Source of the DNA: Marinobacterium lacunae
GTDB taxonomy: Bacteria; Pseudomonadota; Gammaproteobacteria; Pseudomonadales; Balneatricaceae
DNA: 64,000 nt
NCBI RefSeq assembly: GCF_000705555.1
Contig: NZ_JMQN01000043.1
Coordinates: 1-64,000 of the forward strand
Direction of reading: 5' to 3'
Shown: piece by piece, positions 38,146 through 46,351 of the stretch
How the letters are laid out: each line of letters opens with the position of its first letter
How positions within the stretch are numbered: the first letter of the stretch is position 1
Made by a program: the position numbers and the translations under genes
Notes under the pieces: model-generated
What the model saw: only the letters and a program-made list of their open reading frames with translations
Databases searched by the model: none
Told to the model about the DNA's origin: nothing

Positions 38146-40413
38146 TTAGAACCTCAGGTTCACGCCCACGTAAGCAGAGCGGCCCATGCCCGGCACAGCG
38201 ATACCCCAAGGGGTGGCGTTCATCGACATGGTTTTGCCCTGGCCTATGTAGGAGCCGCCGGTCGGTAGCGCGTAGCCGCGGTCAAACAGGTTTTCGATGC
38301 CGAAATCCAGACGTACTGCCTGCCAGCTGTGGCTGGCGCGCAGGTTGAGCAGGCTGTAGCCGCCGGTGCTGATCTCATTACGCACGTCAGAGGTGTCATC
38401 CTTGGCGCCGACGACCACCCATTCGACGCTATTGTCCCAACCCGCTTTCTGCTGGGTCAGAGTGAAGCGTCCGTTCAGCGGCATGATGTTGTAAAGCTCA
38501 TCGCCGGTCTTGCGATTTTCACCTTTGGTGTAGTTGATTACGCTGTCCAGTCCCCAGACACCCCAAGCGTTGTTTACCAGCGGTAGATGCATCGAGAGAT
38601 CGATACCGTACAGGCGCGCATCCTGGTTGGCGTACTGCAACACATTAAACTGATCATCGGTCCAACTCGATAGCGCAATGGCATCGATATAGTCGTCCAC
38701 ATAGGTGTAGAAAGGAGTCGCTCGGAATGTCCGGCTACGGTCGGTGTCATGCCAGTCGAAGGTGACCGATGCGGTGTAGGCGGTCTCCGGTTTCAGGTCT
38801 ATATCACCGACATAGCCGTTACCGTCTCCGACAAAGTTGTTCATGGTGGCGGCCATCGCCCAGCTGGACCAAGTGTAGCGTTCATACAGGTTGGGTGAGC
38901 GTACCTTTCGTGCCAGGCCCAGTTCGATGTCCAGTGTGTCATCGTGGCGATAGCGTGCCAGTGCAGTCAGATCCAGGTTGTCATCGCTCTGATCGCGATC
39001 CTGAGCGTTGAAAGCAGCGGCTTCGGGGCCCTGGTTAAGTTTGGTATCGTTGTAGCCGTGTACCTCGTCGGCATCCATGTGGACGCGCTCGTAGCGAACC
39101 CCCAGCAGCGTGGTCCAACGCCTATTGTGCTCGGTTTCCACTTCGGTAAACAGCGCTGCACGGTCGCGCTGACCGCTGTTGATGTTGAGGAAGGTGTCTG
39201 GCCCCATGCCGCCGCCGGAGGCGGTCCAGTAGTCGTCAAGACGGTAGCGCTGCAGCTCGGTGCCGACGCGGAGTATCTGCTCAGGGTTCAGGACGATATC
39301 GGCCTTGAGGCTCAGGCCGGTATTTTCGCTCTCGGAGTACATCGGCATACCTGCAGCGCAGGTCGGATCATAGTCGCCCTCGACGGTGCAGGGATATCCG
39401 TTGATCGCATCACCCATGACCATGGAATCCATGGCATACCAGTAACGTTTGTCGGCGCCGAAGTCCATGAAGTGATCTACGGTCTCATGATAGAGGCGGG
39501 TTTCCAGATGGCCCCAATCCGTCTGGCGGGTCCAGGCGAGGTTGATCAGCCTCTGTTCGTTATCCAGCAGGTCCATGCGCTGGTTGGGGTAGAGCTGCTC
39601 CGGCATGTTCTGATAGCTCAGCTGCGTCTCAAACAGGTCGTCGCCCGCCTTGAACGCCAGGTTCAGGGTATGGTTCTGGGTCTTGTAAGCGCTGGAGCCG
39701 ACCTCGTCCAGTGGCAGTGTGTGGCCCGGACGTCCGGAATCGTACGTAGTCTTGAAATCGTCCCCGGCGGTGTAGTTATCCGCCTTGCTCCAGGAGCCGC
39801 TGTAGTGGATGCTGAGCTCCTCAGTGGCATGGGTCGCGTTCAGGTTACCGCCCACCGCGTTGTTGTTGCTGCGGTAGAAAGCGCCAATCTCGCCTTTGTT
39901 CAGAGCAGATTCGCCGGCAGGCGCGAACTCTGGCTCCGACTTCTCGGCAACGATGGTGCCGCCGATACTGTCACCACCGACACTGACCGGTGTGATACCG
40001 GCGAATACCTTGATCTGGCCGATGTTACTGGGATCGACGTAAGAGAGCGGCGGGTTCATGTGGTTAGGGCAAGTGGCGATCAGGTCCATACCATCGACCT
40101 TGATCCGCAGTCGGTCGTCCGCCAGTCCACGAATAGAGGGTAGGCTGGATACACCGCCCGCAGCGTTGAGGCTGACCCCCGGTATGTCCCTTAGCAGGCT
40201 GGCGGTGTCGCTGGTGGCAGCGCGTAGCTGATCGACGACTGAAGGGGGAAGCTGCTCAGCATTTTCCAGTGGGCTGGGTTTGCCTTTGACGAGAATCACC
40301 ATGGGCTGTGTTTCAGCCTCTTGGGCGAGGGTAAAGGGCGCCATCGCCGAGCAAACGAGTGCCAGCGATAGCCGTCCAGGCTGGGCCGGGAAACGACGGG
40401 GTTTGATATTCAT
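38146..40413 (-). CDS. oprC: OprC/NosA-like TonB-dependent copper receptor
   Basis: 755-aa outer-membrane TonB-dependent receptor. Signal peptide ends near APFTLAQ; the TonB-box region (MVILVKGK) precedes a plug domain with LLRDIPGVSLNAAGGVSSLP and IRGLADDRLRIKVDGMD. The plug has C-P-N-H-M (Cys115, Met119), the CxxxM pair that binds copper in OprC of Pseudomonas, in the matching loop. The 22-strand barrel ends in GRSAYVGVNLRF with terminal Phe. Role: copper import, or assembly of copper enzymes as with NosA. It is monocistronic with a bidirectional terminator. Confidence 0.88.
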   Translation of the reverse strand: MNIKPRRFPAQPGRLSLALVCSAMAPFTLAQEAETQPMVILVKGKPSPLENAEQLPPSVVDQLRAATSDTASLLRDIPGVSLNAAGGVSSLPSIRGLADDRLRIKVDGMDLIATCPNHMNPPLSYVDPSNIGQIKVFAGITPVSVGGDSIGGTIVAEKSEPEFAPAGESALNKGEIGAFYRSNNNAVGGNLNATHATEELSIHYSGSWSKADNYTAGDDFKTTYDSGRPGHTLPLDEVGSSAYKTQNHTLNLAFKAGDDLFETQLSYQNMPEQLYPNQRMDLLDNEQRLINLAWTRQTDWGHLETRLYHETVDHFMDFGADKRYWYAMDSMVMGDAINGYPCTVEGDYDPTCAAGMPMYSESENTGLSLKADIVLNPEQILRVGTELQRYRLDDYWTASGGGMGPDTFLNINSGQRDRAALFTEVETEHNRRWTTLLGVRYERVHMDADEVHGYNDTKLNQGPEAAAFNAQDRDQSDDNLDLTALARYRHDDTLDIELGLARKVRSPNLYERYTWSSWAMAATMNNFVGDGNGYVGDIDLKPETAYTASVTFDWHDTDRSRTFRATPFYTYVDDYIDAIALSSWTDDQFNVLQYANQDARLYGIDLSMHLPLVNNAWGVWGLDSVINYTKGENRKTGDELYNIMPLNGRFTLTQQKAGWDNSVEWVVVGAKDDTSDVRNEISTGGYSLLNLRASHSWQAVRLDFGIENLFDRGYALPTGGSYIGQGKTMSMNATPWGIAVPGMGRSAYVGVNLRF

Positions 40414-40841
40414 GGAAACTCCTGAAGATACCCAATGGCCGTGTAACTAGCGATAGCGTCAATGGCGTAAAGGGGGCACGCGACGAAGCAGGTCGTCAGT
40501 ACGGCGCTAATTAAAAACTGCTGCAGATTGTAGGGAAATGGTGAGCGTCTGAAGTGAGGCATAACGTCGCAGCCTGCTGGAACCGGGCAATCCGTTACGC
40601 AGACATGAACTCACGGGATGGCTTTGAACTAGAGGGCGATCGAACCATCAGTACAGAGGTGTTGGCCGACTGATAGCAGTATGGGCGTACAGGGGGGGGC
40701 GGAAAAGTCTGTGTGAACCCTGAGGTTGGAGCCAGACTTCAGGCGTGCAGGTGTTCCGAGAGGTGCTTGAAAACTTAAGTAAGTCGAGACGTTCAGCAGC
40801 CCGTAGCGTTAGGCGGGCTGCTGTGTCTTTCGGATCGGGGC
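40414..40841. other. Intergenic region upstream of the copper receptor
   Basis: No gene is supported over these 430 bases. On the minus strand it must hold the receptor's promoter and any copper-responsive site, but I could not recognise a Fur, CopR or CueR type sequence or a cobalamin riboswitch. A GC-rich hairpin at 40795-40825 marks the end of the DUF1127 gene. Confidence 0.4.
40795..40825 (-). terminator. Hairpin after the DUF1127 gene
   Basis: CAGCAGCCCG and CGGGCTGCTG make a perfect 10-bp stem with a 10-base loop, 17 bases past the DUF1127 stop. No T-run follows on the minus strand, so termination strength is uncertain. Confidence 0.5.
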
Positions 40842-41144
40842 TTAGCCTGTGATCCGACGCTCTTCACGCCACTGGCTCAGGGCCATCTTGGCGCTGGTGC
40901 TCAGCGGCAGTTCAAGTGCCATGAGCAGCTCACCGCGAGTCATGCCGATATCGTCCAGAACGTGATCGTCGTACTTGAGCAGGCTGCTCAGAGTCTTGCG
41001 GTATTTCCGCTCGGTCAGGCGCGCGCTCAGGGCTCGGCCAAGCACGACAACCGGGTGCTCTGCATCGAATGCTTTGAAGAGAGACTTAACGTCAAGTAGG
41101 CGAATTTTGCTGTCGCCGCGCAGGTATAGATCGTAAGTAGACAT
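40842..41144 (-). CDS. DUF1127-domain protein
   Basis: 100-aa protein whose C-terminal half is a DUF1127 domain: KYRKTLSSLLKYDDHVLDDI then GMTRGELLMALELPLS, the family's short Arg/Asp-rich helices. The N-terminal half (YLRGDSKIRLLDVKSLFKAF) is extra. DUF1127 proteins in other bacteria act in RNA turnover, small-RNA maturation or metabolic regulation; no specific role is claimed. Start 41144 is preferred to the frame opening at 41264 because GAGGTTCC lies upstream and the extra part is AT-rich promoter-like sequence. An unusually AT-rich region lies upstream. Confidence 0.78.
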   Translation of the reverse strand: MSTYDLYLRGDSKIRLLDVKSLFKAFDAEHPVVVLGRALSARLTERKYRKTLSSLLKYDDHVLDDIGMTRGELLMALELPLSTSAKMALSQWREERRITG

Positions 41145-41904
41145 CTGAGGAACCTCGCTTAAGCGATATCGCGATCGCGCGGATATCACTCTATATTCAT
41201 TCGTTAGTGTTGGTGTGTGCCCAACTTTGATGCGGATGATGCTCCTTACTTGTGCGTAAAACAAACGACTATTAGTACACGTTAATTTGAGTTTTTTTCA
41301 CCTTATTGATCGCTTTTTTGGACGCCGAATTAATAATCTTTTTATTGCTAATTATTTAGCTTTAAATCTCTATAATTTGCGATTATGCGGTAAATAAAGC
41401 TGGTTTTATCTAAAATATATACTGTTTTGGTCTGGTTTGTTTGCTGGTGATTCTGGTCGGTTTAGATGAAATATTTCATGTAAATAAGGGTGATTGTGCG
41501 GTTGGGTTACACGGGAGTCGTGTGTCAGTGTTTGCATATGCACTAATATGGTGCGAAATGTGTTCGTTGGTTGACTCTGGTGAGTGAAGCGGTGTCTGTG
41601 AGGCGAAGATGCACGAGTGTGAAAGTGAATAAAAAAGCCGCGTCAGACGCGGCTTGTGAGCATGTGATATATCGACTTGGCTGAACCGTTAAATACGGTT
41701 TGCGTAAATTTCGGACGCACGAATCCCTCACCGCCTATCGGGGTAGAATCGCTCTACTCGCGCTCGGTGTGCAAATGTCGGTTCGAAACGTGTGAGTCCG
41801 GAGTCCTAGTGGCCGGATGGATGCCGCTTAAAGGTCGCGAGCGCTCCGGTGCGGATTCAGGACGTTACCGCTTGTCTGGTTCATCTTCATCGCGCGAGGT
41901 CCGA
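41145..41904. other. 760-base gene-free region, AT-rich on the left
   Basis: No gene is supported. 41265-41480 is strikingly AT-rich (runs such as GAGTTTTTTTCACC and TTTTTATTGCTAATTATTTAG), likely a promoter/UP-element or H-NS-type silencing region before the DUF1127 gene. A terminator at 41628-41653 ends the barrel gene's transcript. Between 41660 and 41904 two short frames have no RBS or family match. A tRNA-like GGTTCGAA at about 41772 is not part of a cloverleaf. Confidence 0.45.
41628..41653 (-). terminator. Terminator downstream of the outer-membrane barrel gene
   Basis: On the minus strand AAGCCGCGTC-TGA-GACGCGGCTT is followed by TTTT. It lies about 250 bases after the barrel gene's stop, leaving a long 3' untranslated region, or it ends an unseen small transcript. 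Confidence 0.7.
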
Positions 41905-42489
41905 CTAGAAGTGGTAAGAAACCCCTAATCTCAGACTCATCAGGGATGCGGATTTGTCCTTGTCACCCGCGATGTCGATCTCGTCAGAGGCGCTGATCAC
42001 TTCGAAGTTGGTCGACAGCTGTTGGTTGATACGATACGCCGCGCCGGCTCCGTATATTGCGGAGAAACCGCTGTTGTCGGCTTTTTCGTCGTTAAGTCTG
42101 ACGTCGTACTCAAGGTTGGCGACGCCGGCGATACCGTACAGCGAGAATCCAGAGTTCCACTCGTAACCCAAATGGCCTTTGATGCCATATTGGGATTCGA
42201 CATTGACCCGGTCGCCGTTACCGTAGCTGTTGCTCTGGGAGGTGTCGTGGTAGAACGCCTCGCCAGCGCCAAAGAAGCCGCCGCTCAAGAACTGTTTGTA
42301 GCCGACGTATACACCGACCGACGTGGTCGACGTATCGCGCTCTTTTGTGAAGTCGCCGTCGTCTACCACATAGCCTGAGTTAACCAAAGCGCCGCCTGCG
42401 TAGAAGCTGTCTTCGGCTGCCTGTGAGGCGAGGGGGAGCGCCCCCATGCCCATGACTGCGGGTATGAGAAGTAGTGTGTGGAGTTTCAT
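41905..42489 (-). CDS. Small outer-membrane beta-barrel protein
   Basis: 194-aa protein with signal peptide (LLIPAVMGMGALPLASQAAE) and alternating-pattern strands typical of an eight-stranded barrel of the OmpA/OmpW/opacity type: SFYAGGALVNSGYVV, TTSVGVYVGYKQF, GIKGHLGYEWNSGFSLYGIAG, and the final SLRLGVSYHF with terminal Phe, the signal for BAM assembly. It lacks an OmpA peptidoglycan domain. Function cannot be assigned. It is read with the two regulatory genes upstream on the same strand, 34 bases after the HTH gene, so co-transcription is possible. Confidence 0.8.
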   Translation of the reverse strand: MKLHTLLLIPAVMGMGALPLASQAAEDSFYAGGALVNSGYVVDDGDFTKERDTSTTSVGVYVGYKQFLSGGFFGAGEAFYHDTSQSNSYGNGDRVNVESQYGIKGHLGYEWNSGFSLYGIAGVANLEYDVRLNDEKADNSGFSAIYGAGAAYRINQQLSTNFEVISASDEIDIAGDKDKSASLMSLRLGVSYHF

Positions 42490-42523
42490 GGTAGTCCTTT
42501 ATATCAAGGGTGGGTTTTAGCGT

Positions 42524-42760
42524 TTAATCGGATTCAATATCCTCGTTTCCATCTGCATCAGGTTTATATTCGAGAATGTCAGCGGGCTGGCACTCAAGAA
42601 CTTCACACAGTTTTTCCAGCGTGGAAAAACGAATGGCTTTTGCTTTTCCGGTTTTGAGTATCGACAGGTTCGCAAGGGTAATGTCGATGCGTTCGGACAG
42701 TTCCGAGAGGCGCATCTTTCGCTTGGCGAGCATGACGTCGAGATTCACGATGATCGGCAT
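42524..42760 (-). CDS. YozG-like Cro/CI-type HTH regulator
   Basis: 78-aa single-domain XRE regulator: LAKRKMRLSELSERIDITLA forms the HTH start and NLSILKTGKAKAIRFSTLEK the recognition helix; then LCEVLECQPADILEY, the standard end of the small YozG family. YozG-type genes are regularly found with DUF2975 membrane proteins, as here, 23 bases downstream of one. They are thought to form a membrane-linked regulatory pair. The palindrome TATCG-TAAAA-CGATA upstream of the operon (43396-43410) is a candidate site. Confidence 0.88.
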   Translation of the reverse strand: MPIIVNLDVMLAKRKMRLSELSERIDITLANLSILKTGKAKAIRFSTLEKLCEVLECQPADILEYKPDADGNEDIESD

Positions 42761-42783
42761 AATCTCTTAATTACCAGTTGTCT

Positions 42784-43326
42784 TCATATCGTTAGTTCTG
42801 ATTCATCCTTCATCGCGGCTGCACACTCCATGATCCTGGCGATGAGCCAGAAAAAAACGCCGGGGACTAGTGTGTCCAGATTGAACAGCAAAGCGTACTT
42901 GATATCCGGCATTTTCGGGATGATCGCGCGGTACATCAGGTAGCCACCGATAGCAGGTACAAGGGCGACCTCGACAACTGCGATCATCACCAGTATCACA
43001 CCTGTATGTTTGAAGCATCGCGCGTTAGCTACGGTAAAGATCTGGTTGCGCTTGTACAGGCTGCACAACGTCCAGAACTGATAGAGCACTCCTATCCAGA
43101 GCAGTTTGCCAAGGCTGATCAGCGTCACGAGGACGACTCTGTCACCTGCTTCAAAGCCCGAGATAGGGCGTGTCCAGAATTCACCATTGATCGACAGTGT
43201 GACAGGGATGTCGCTGGCAAAGGTAAACATCATCTCGCCCAGTGACAGCGCCAATGTGCCAAGGATGAGCAGATTCAGCCAGAACGCCGTTTTTTTGATC
43301 GCTGTCGATGTGTTGTCGCTGTGCAT
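42784..43326 (-). CDS. DUF2975 membrane protein
   Basis: 180-aa integral membrane protein with four hydrophobic stretches (about residues 13-35, 62-85, 105-130, 145-167) of the DUF2975 family. The loop LYKRNQIFTVANARCFKHTG after the second helix is the family's hallmark. Function unknown; the constant pairing with a YozG-like HTH protein suggests it senses the membrane state and modulates the regulator (inference). First gene of the minus-strand group DUF2975-HTH-barrel. The start at 43326 lies about 60 bases from an AT-rich promoter with an inverted repeat. Confidence 0.88.
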   Translation of the reverse strand: MHSDNTSTAIKKTAFWLNLLILGTLALSLGEMMFTFASDIPVTLSINGEFWTRPISGFEAGDRVVLVTLISLGKLLWIGVLYQFWTLCSLYKRNQIFTVANARCFKHTGVILVMIAVVEVALVPAIGGYLMYRAIIPKMPDIKYALLFNLDTLVPGVFFWLIARIMECAAAMKDESELTI

Positions 43327-43392
43327 GATTGATTGTCTTGGTTGTGCATATGGCGCTTAAGATAGTCTTGTATATATTTCAGGTCAATAAAA

Positions 43393-43414
43393 AATTATCG
43401 TAAAACGATAAATT
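43393..43414 (-). promoter_or_regulatory. Palindromic candidate operator of the DUF2975/HTH operon
   Basis: AATTATCG-TAAAA-CGATAAATT is a nearly perfect inverted repeat in an AT-rich stretch about 70 bases upstream of the DUF2975 start. It is the most obvious site for autoregulation by the small Cro/CI-type protein of the operon. Confidence 0.55.
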
Positions 43415-43540
43415 ATGTGAAGGTCTGATCGAACTGGCGCTGGGGGGGGTTGCGGCGAAAATCGACCGGTCCCGACTTGCCGTCAGACTGTATTGCCAAC
43501 CAGAATGAGAAAAAGACCAATACAGCGCAGGGGAGTAGAC

Positions 43541-43978
43541 ATGTCTGACTACAGGGTTGCGGGCAGTTGCTTATGTGGCAGCGTCCAATACGAGATCACC
43601 GGTCACCTCGGTATTTTTCAGTACTGCCACTGTTCTCGCTGTCGCAAGTTCACCGGTGGAGCCTTCTCGGCCAACATGTTCGTCGCCCCTGATCAGTTCA
43701 GGTGGACGAAAGGGGAGGTGCATGTCGCCCGCTTTGCGCTGCCAGAGGCCAAGCACTTTGCGACGGCGTTCTGCCGCTGCTGCGGCTCTTCCTTGCCGTG
43801 GCAGGCACAGACGGGAAAGGCTGTTGTCGTACCGGCAGGGACGCTCGATGCCGATCCGGAGTTGCGGCCTTCGCAGAGCATTTTCTGTGCCTCCCGGGCG
43901 GTGTGGTTTACCGATCCGGACAGTCTGCCGGCCTATGATGAGATGCCGTCTCGCAAAAAAAGAAAGGGAGAGTCGTGA
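43541..43978 (+). CDS. GFA-domain (CENP-V/GFA) zinc protein
   Basis: 145-aa protein of the glutathione-dependent formaldehyde-activating enzyme-like family. Zinc-binding cysteines are in GSCLCGSVQYE, YCHCSRCRKFTGG and FCRCCGSSLP, the complete set for two zinc sites. The domain occurs in many proteins of unknown substrate, so formaldehyde metabolism is not implied. GGGGAG precedes the ATG at 43541; the frame opens at 43493. Its stop overlaps the next gene's ATG (TGATG), forming an operon with an SDR oxidoreductase. Confidence 0.88.
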   Translation: MSDYRVAGSCLCGSVQYEITGHLGIFQYCHCSRCRKFTGGAFSANMFVAPDQFRWTKGEVHVARFALPEAKHFATAFCRCCGSSLPWQAQTGKAVVVPAGTLDADPELRPSQSIFCASRAVWFTDPDSLPAYDEMPSRKKRKGES

Positions 43979-44709
43979 TGAGCAAGGTGGTAATCGTAAC
44001 CGGTGCAAGCCGTGGCATTGGCGCCTCGACCGCAAAATTGCTGGCGGCTCAAGGGTATGGGGTTTGCGTCAACTATCGAGAGCGTAAAGAGCAGGCACAG
44101 GCGGTTGTGGACGCTATAACGGCGCAGGGAGGACGCGCCGTAGCGCTACAGGCGGATGTGTCGGACGAGTCTGAAGTGGTGCGTCTGTTTGATGATGTAT
44201 CGCACAGGCTGGGGCCCGTAACGCACCTGGTGAATAATGTCGGGGTTCTATTTACCCAGTCGAGACTCGCGGATGTCGATGTCGAGCGTTTCACACGCGT
44301 GATGCAGGCTAATGTGACCAGCTGTTTTCTCTGCTGCCGTGAGGCGGCCCGGCGTTTCTCATTCGGTGGCGCGATCGTGAATCTGTCTTCGGTTGCCGCG
44401 CGTCTGGGGGCACCGTTTGAATATGTCGACTACGCCGCGTCCAAGGGCGCCGTCGAGTCTCTCACCAAGGGGCTGGCGACTGAGCTGGCGGGACAGGGTG
44501 TGCGCGTCAATGCGGTGAGTCCGGGGCTTATCTACACCGACATTCATGCCGATGGCGGTGAGCCGGGACGTGTCGACCGGATAGGGCCGATGCTGCCGAT
44601 GAAGCGCGGAGGTCAGCCCGATGAGGTTGCAAACGCCATCGCCTGGTTACTGTCCGACGAGGCGTCCTATGTCACCGGATCCATACTGGAAGTAGCGGGC
44701 GGTCGTTAG
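43978..44709 (+). CDS. SDR-family NAD(P)-dependent oxidoreductase
   Basis: 243-aa classical short-chain dehydrogenase. Cofactor motif VTGASRGIGASTAK, NNVG in the core strand, catalytic Ser in NLSSVAARLG and Tyr/Lys in YVDYAASKGAVES, then VSPGLIYTDIH and the family end GSILEVAGGR. An Arg in the VNYRERK loop after the second strand suggests NADP(H) preference. Substrate unknown. ATG 43978 sits on the upstream gene's stop and has GGGAG seven bases before it, so it is preferred to GTG 43975. Confidence 0.9.
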   Translation: MSKVVIVTGASRGIGASTAKLLAAQGYGVCVNYRERKEQAQAVVDAITAQGGRAVALQADVSDESEVVRLFDDVSHRLGPVTHLVNNVGVLFTQSRLADVDVERFTRVMQANVTSCFLCCREAARRFSFGGAIVNLSSVAARLGAPFEYVDYAASKGAVESLTKGLATELAGQGVRVNAVSPGLIYTDIHADGGEPGRVDRIGPMLPMKRGGQPDEVANAIAWLLSDEASYVTGSILEVAGGR

Positions 44710-44742
44710 GGGGTATTGACCGCCGCCTGAGGGCGCAGGGTA

Positions 44743-45516
44743 TCAGCGCTCGACGAATGCGCGCTCGATCACATAGTGGGACCGTTCGCCGTGGCGCGAC
44801 TCCTCGAAGCCCCACTCATCCAGAATGGCGCAGGTGTCCTTTAGCATGCTGGGGCTGCCGCAGATCATGAAACGGTCATCATCCCTGTTCGGCGTGGGCA
44901 GACCGATGTCCCGAAACAGGCGACCGGAGAGCATCAGATCGGTCAGTCGACCGTTGTTGGTGAACGCTTCGCGGGTAACCGTGGGGTAGTAGATCAGCTT
45001 CTCGCGTACCAGCTCGCCAAACAGTTCATTGTCGGGGAGTTCCCGCTCGATGAACTCACGGTAAGCCAGTTCCGATACATGGCGAACGCCATGAACCAGG
45101 ATCACCTTGTCGAACTGCTCGTAGATCTCGGGATCCTTGATGATGCTCATGAACGGCGCTAGACCGGTGCCCGTGCTGAGCAGATACAGATGTTTACCAT
45201 CGAGCAGATGTCCGCTGACCAGTGTGCCGGTGGGCTTGGTACTGACAAGCACTTCGTCCCCTACCTGAATATTCTGCAGGCGGGACGTGAGAGGGCCATC
45301 GGGCACCTTGATGCTGAAAAACTCCAGTTCCTCTTCATAGTTGGCACTGGCGATGCTATAGGCGCGCATCAGGGGAAGGCCGTCAACTTCGAGACCGAGC
45401 ATGACAAAGTGGCCGTTTTCGAAACGCAGTGACTGACCACGGCTGGTACGAATTGAAAACAGGGTGTCATTCCAGTGGTGTACACGGGTAACGGTTTCTT
45501 TGACCACGCTTGCCAT
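44743..45516 (-). CDS. fpr: Ferredoxin/flavodoxin-NADP+ reductase
   Basis: 257-aa FAD enzyme of the bacterial Fpr subclass, moving electrons between NADPH and ferredoxin or flavodoxin, important under oxidative stress. FAD-binding motif RAYSIASANYEEELEFFSIK, NADP-binding STGTGLAPFMSIIKDPE and VILVHGVRHVSELAY, and C-terminal SHYVIERAFVER ending past the usual Tyr/Trp position. The length equals that of Pseudomonas Fpr-A. Start 45516 follows AAGGGAAAGAG on the minus strand; the longer frame to 45771 is not used. It is monocistronic and converges on the SDR gene. Confidence 0.93.
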   Translation of the reverse strand: MASVVKETVTRVHHWNDTLFSIRTSRGQSLRFENGHFVMLGLEVDGLPLMRAYSIASANYEEELEFFSIKVPDGPLTSRLQNIQVGDEVLVSTKPTGTLVSGHLLDGKHLYLLSTGTGLAPFMSIIKDPEIYEQFDKVILVHGVRHVSELAYREFIERELPDNELFGELVREKLIYYPTVTREAFTNNGRLTDLMLSGRLFRDIGLPTPNRDDDRFMICGSPSMLKDTCAILDEWGFEESRHGERSHYVIERAFVER

Positions 45517-45703
45517 TGTCTCTTTCCCTTCACGATGAATAACCAATAGGGACACTGTAGAACCAGTATGGAAATCTGTATAACGGGTTGTTTGTGTAGT
45601 TATTACCTTTTTTCTAGGTAGATTGGTGGGCTGATTTGCCTGGATAGACCGAAGCCGGCTGAATCGAGCATTCGGCCACTGCTTCAGTCTTTTAGCGGGC
45701 CGG

Positions 45704-46114
45704 TTACTCCACAGTAACCGTGATCGGCTTTGACATGACCGGTGGGTGGTGAGGCATATGGGCCATGTCACCCATAATCAGCTGCAGCGTGTGCGGGCCT
45801 GGTTCCAGTGTCAGAGTGGTTTCGGTCTGTCCGCCACCGAAGTGTTTGACCTCTTTGCCCATCGGGCTTCCCATGGCGGGCGCCTGTTTGCCATCGATCA
45901 TCAGATGGTGGTGTCCTGTGTTTTCCTTTTCAGTACCGGCAGGTGCGATACCCATTCCCTTGAGCCCGAACTGTACGGTAAAGGTTTTCGGAACCGTCGC
46001 ACCGTCCGCCGGGGATATGATGTACACCTCAGCACCGTCCGGAGAGGGTGTTTCGGCGAAGCTGAACGTACTGATAAGCGCGCAGAAGCCCGCCGTAATG
46101 AGTGTTCGTTTCAT
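45704..46114 (-). CDS. Periplasmic DUF4399-type protein
   Basis: 136-aa exported protein with signal peptide ending near STFSFAE. The mature part has the DUF4399 pattern: VYIISPADGATVPKTFTVQF, GHHHLMIDGK, and HFGGGQTETTLTLEPGPHTL followed by a His/Met-rich end (GDMAHMPHHPP). The clustered His and Met could bind copper or other metal, which is inference. Function unknown. Monocistronic, read towards fpr. Confidence 0.82.
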   Translation of the reverse strand: MKRTLITAGFCALISTFSFAETPSPDGAEVYIISPADGATVPKTFTVQFGLKGMGIAPAGTEKENTGHHHLMIDGKQAPAMGSPMGKEVKHFGGGQTETTLTLEPGPHTLQLIMGDMAHMPHHPPVMSKPITVTVE

Positions 46115-46351
46115 CGTGTGAATATCCCTATTTTACGTGGTTGGGTTAGATGGTACCCATCAACTCTAGTCGGGTTTCGCCGCGAGGGCCAAAGCGATGG
46201 TGCCAAGGGGTGGCAATCGATCGAAGGTGCCCGCTCTCGATTGGCGCTGGGCTGCTCTGGAAAAAAGCAGCGCGCCGACCCATGCTTACTGAGCCCGACC
46301 AAGGTGCAGGTCTGCCCAGCGGTCACCTTTATTGGAGCAGGGAGGTCCCCT

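Noticed and set aside
38944-40143. 399-aa frame antisense to the copper receptor
   Set aside because: It is a shadow frame of the TonB receptor.
40414-40841. Cobalamin or other riboswitch before the TonB receptor
   Set aside because: The conserved B12-box sequence is not present, and the plug motif points to copper instead.
41740-41830. Possible tRNA around GGTTCGAA near 41772
   Set aside because: No acceptor or anticodon stems could be paired around it.
43493-43540. Earlier start for the GFA-domain protein
   Set aside because: ATG 43541 has a GGGGAG site and gives the family N-terminus; the earlier part is Arg/Lys-rich without homology.
45746-46351. Long N-terminal extension of the TTHB210-like lipoprotein
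   Set aside because: It is antisense to the DUF4399 gene; the lipobox signal starts at 46352.
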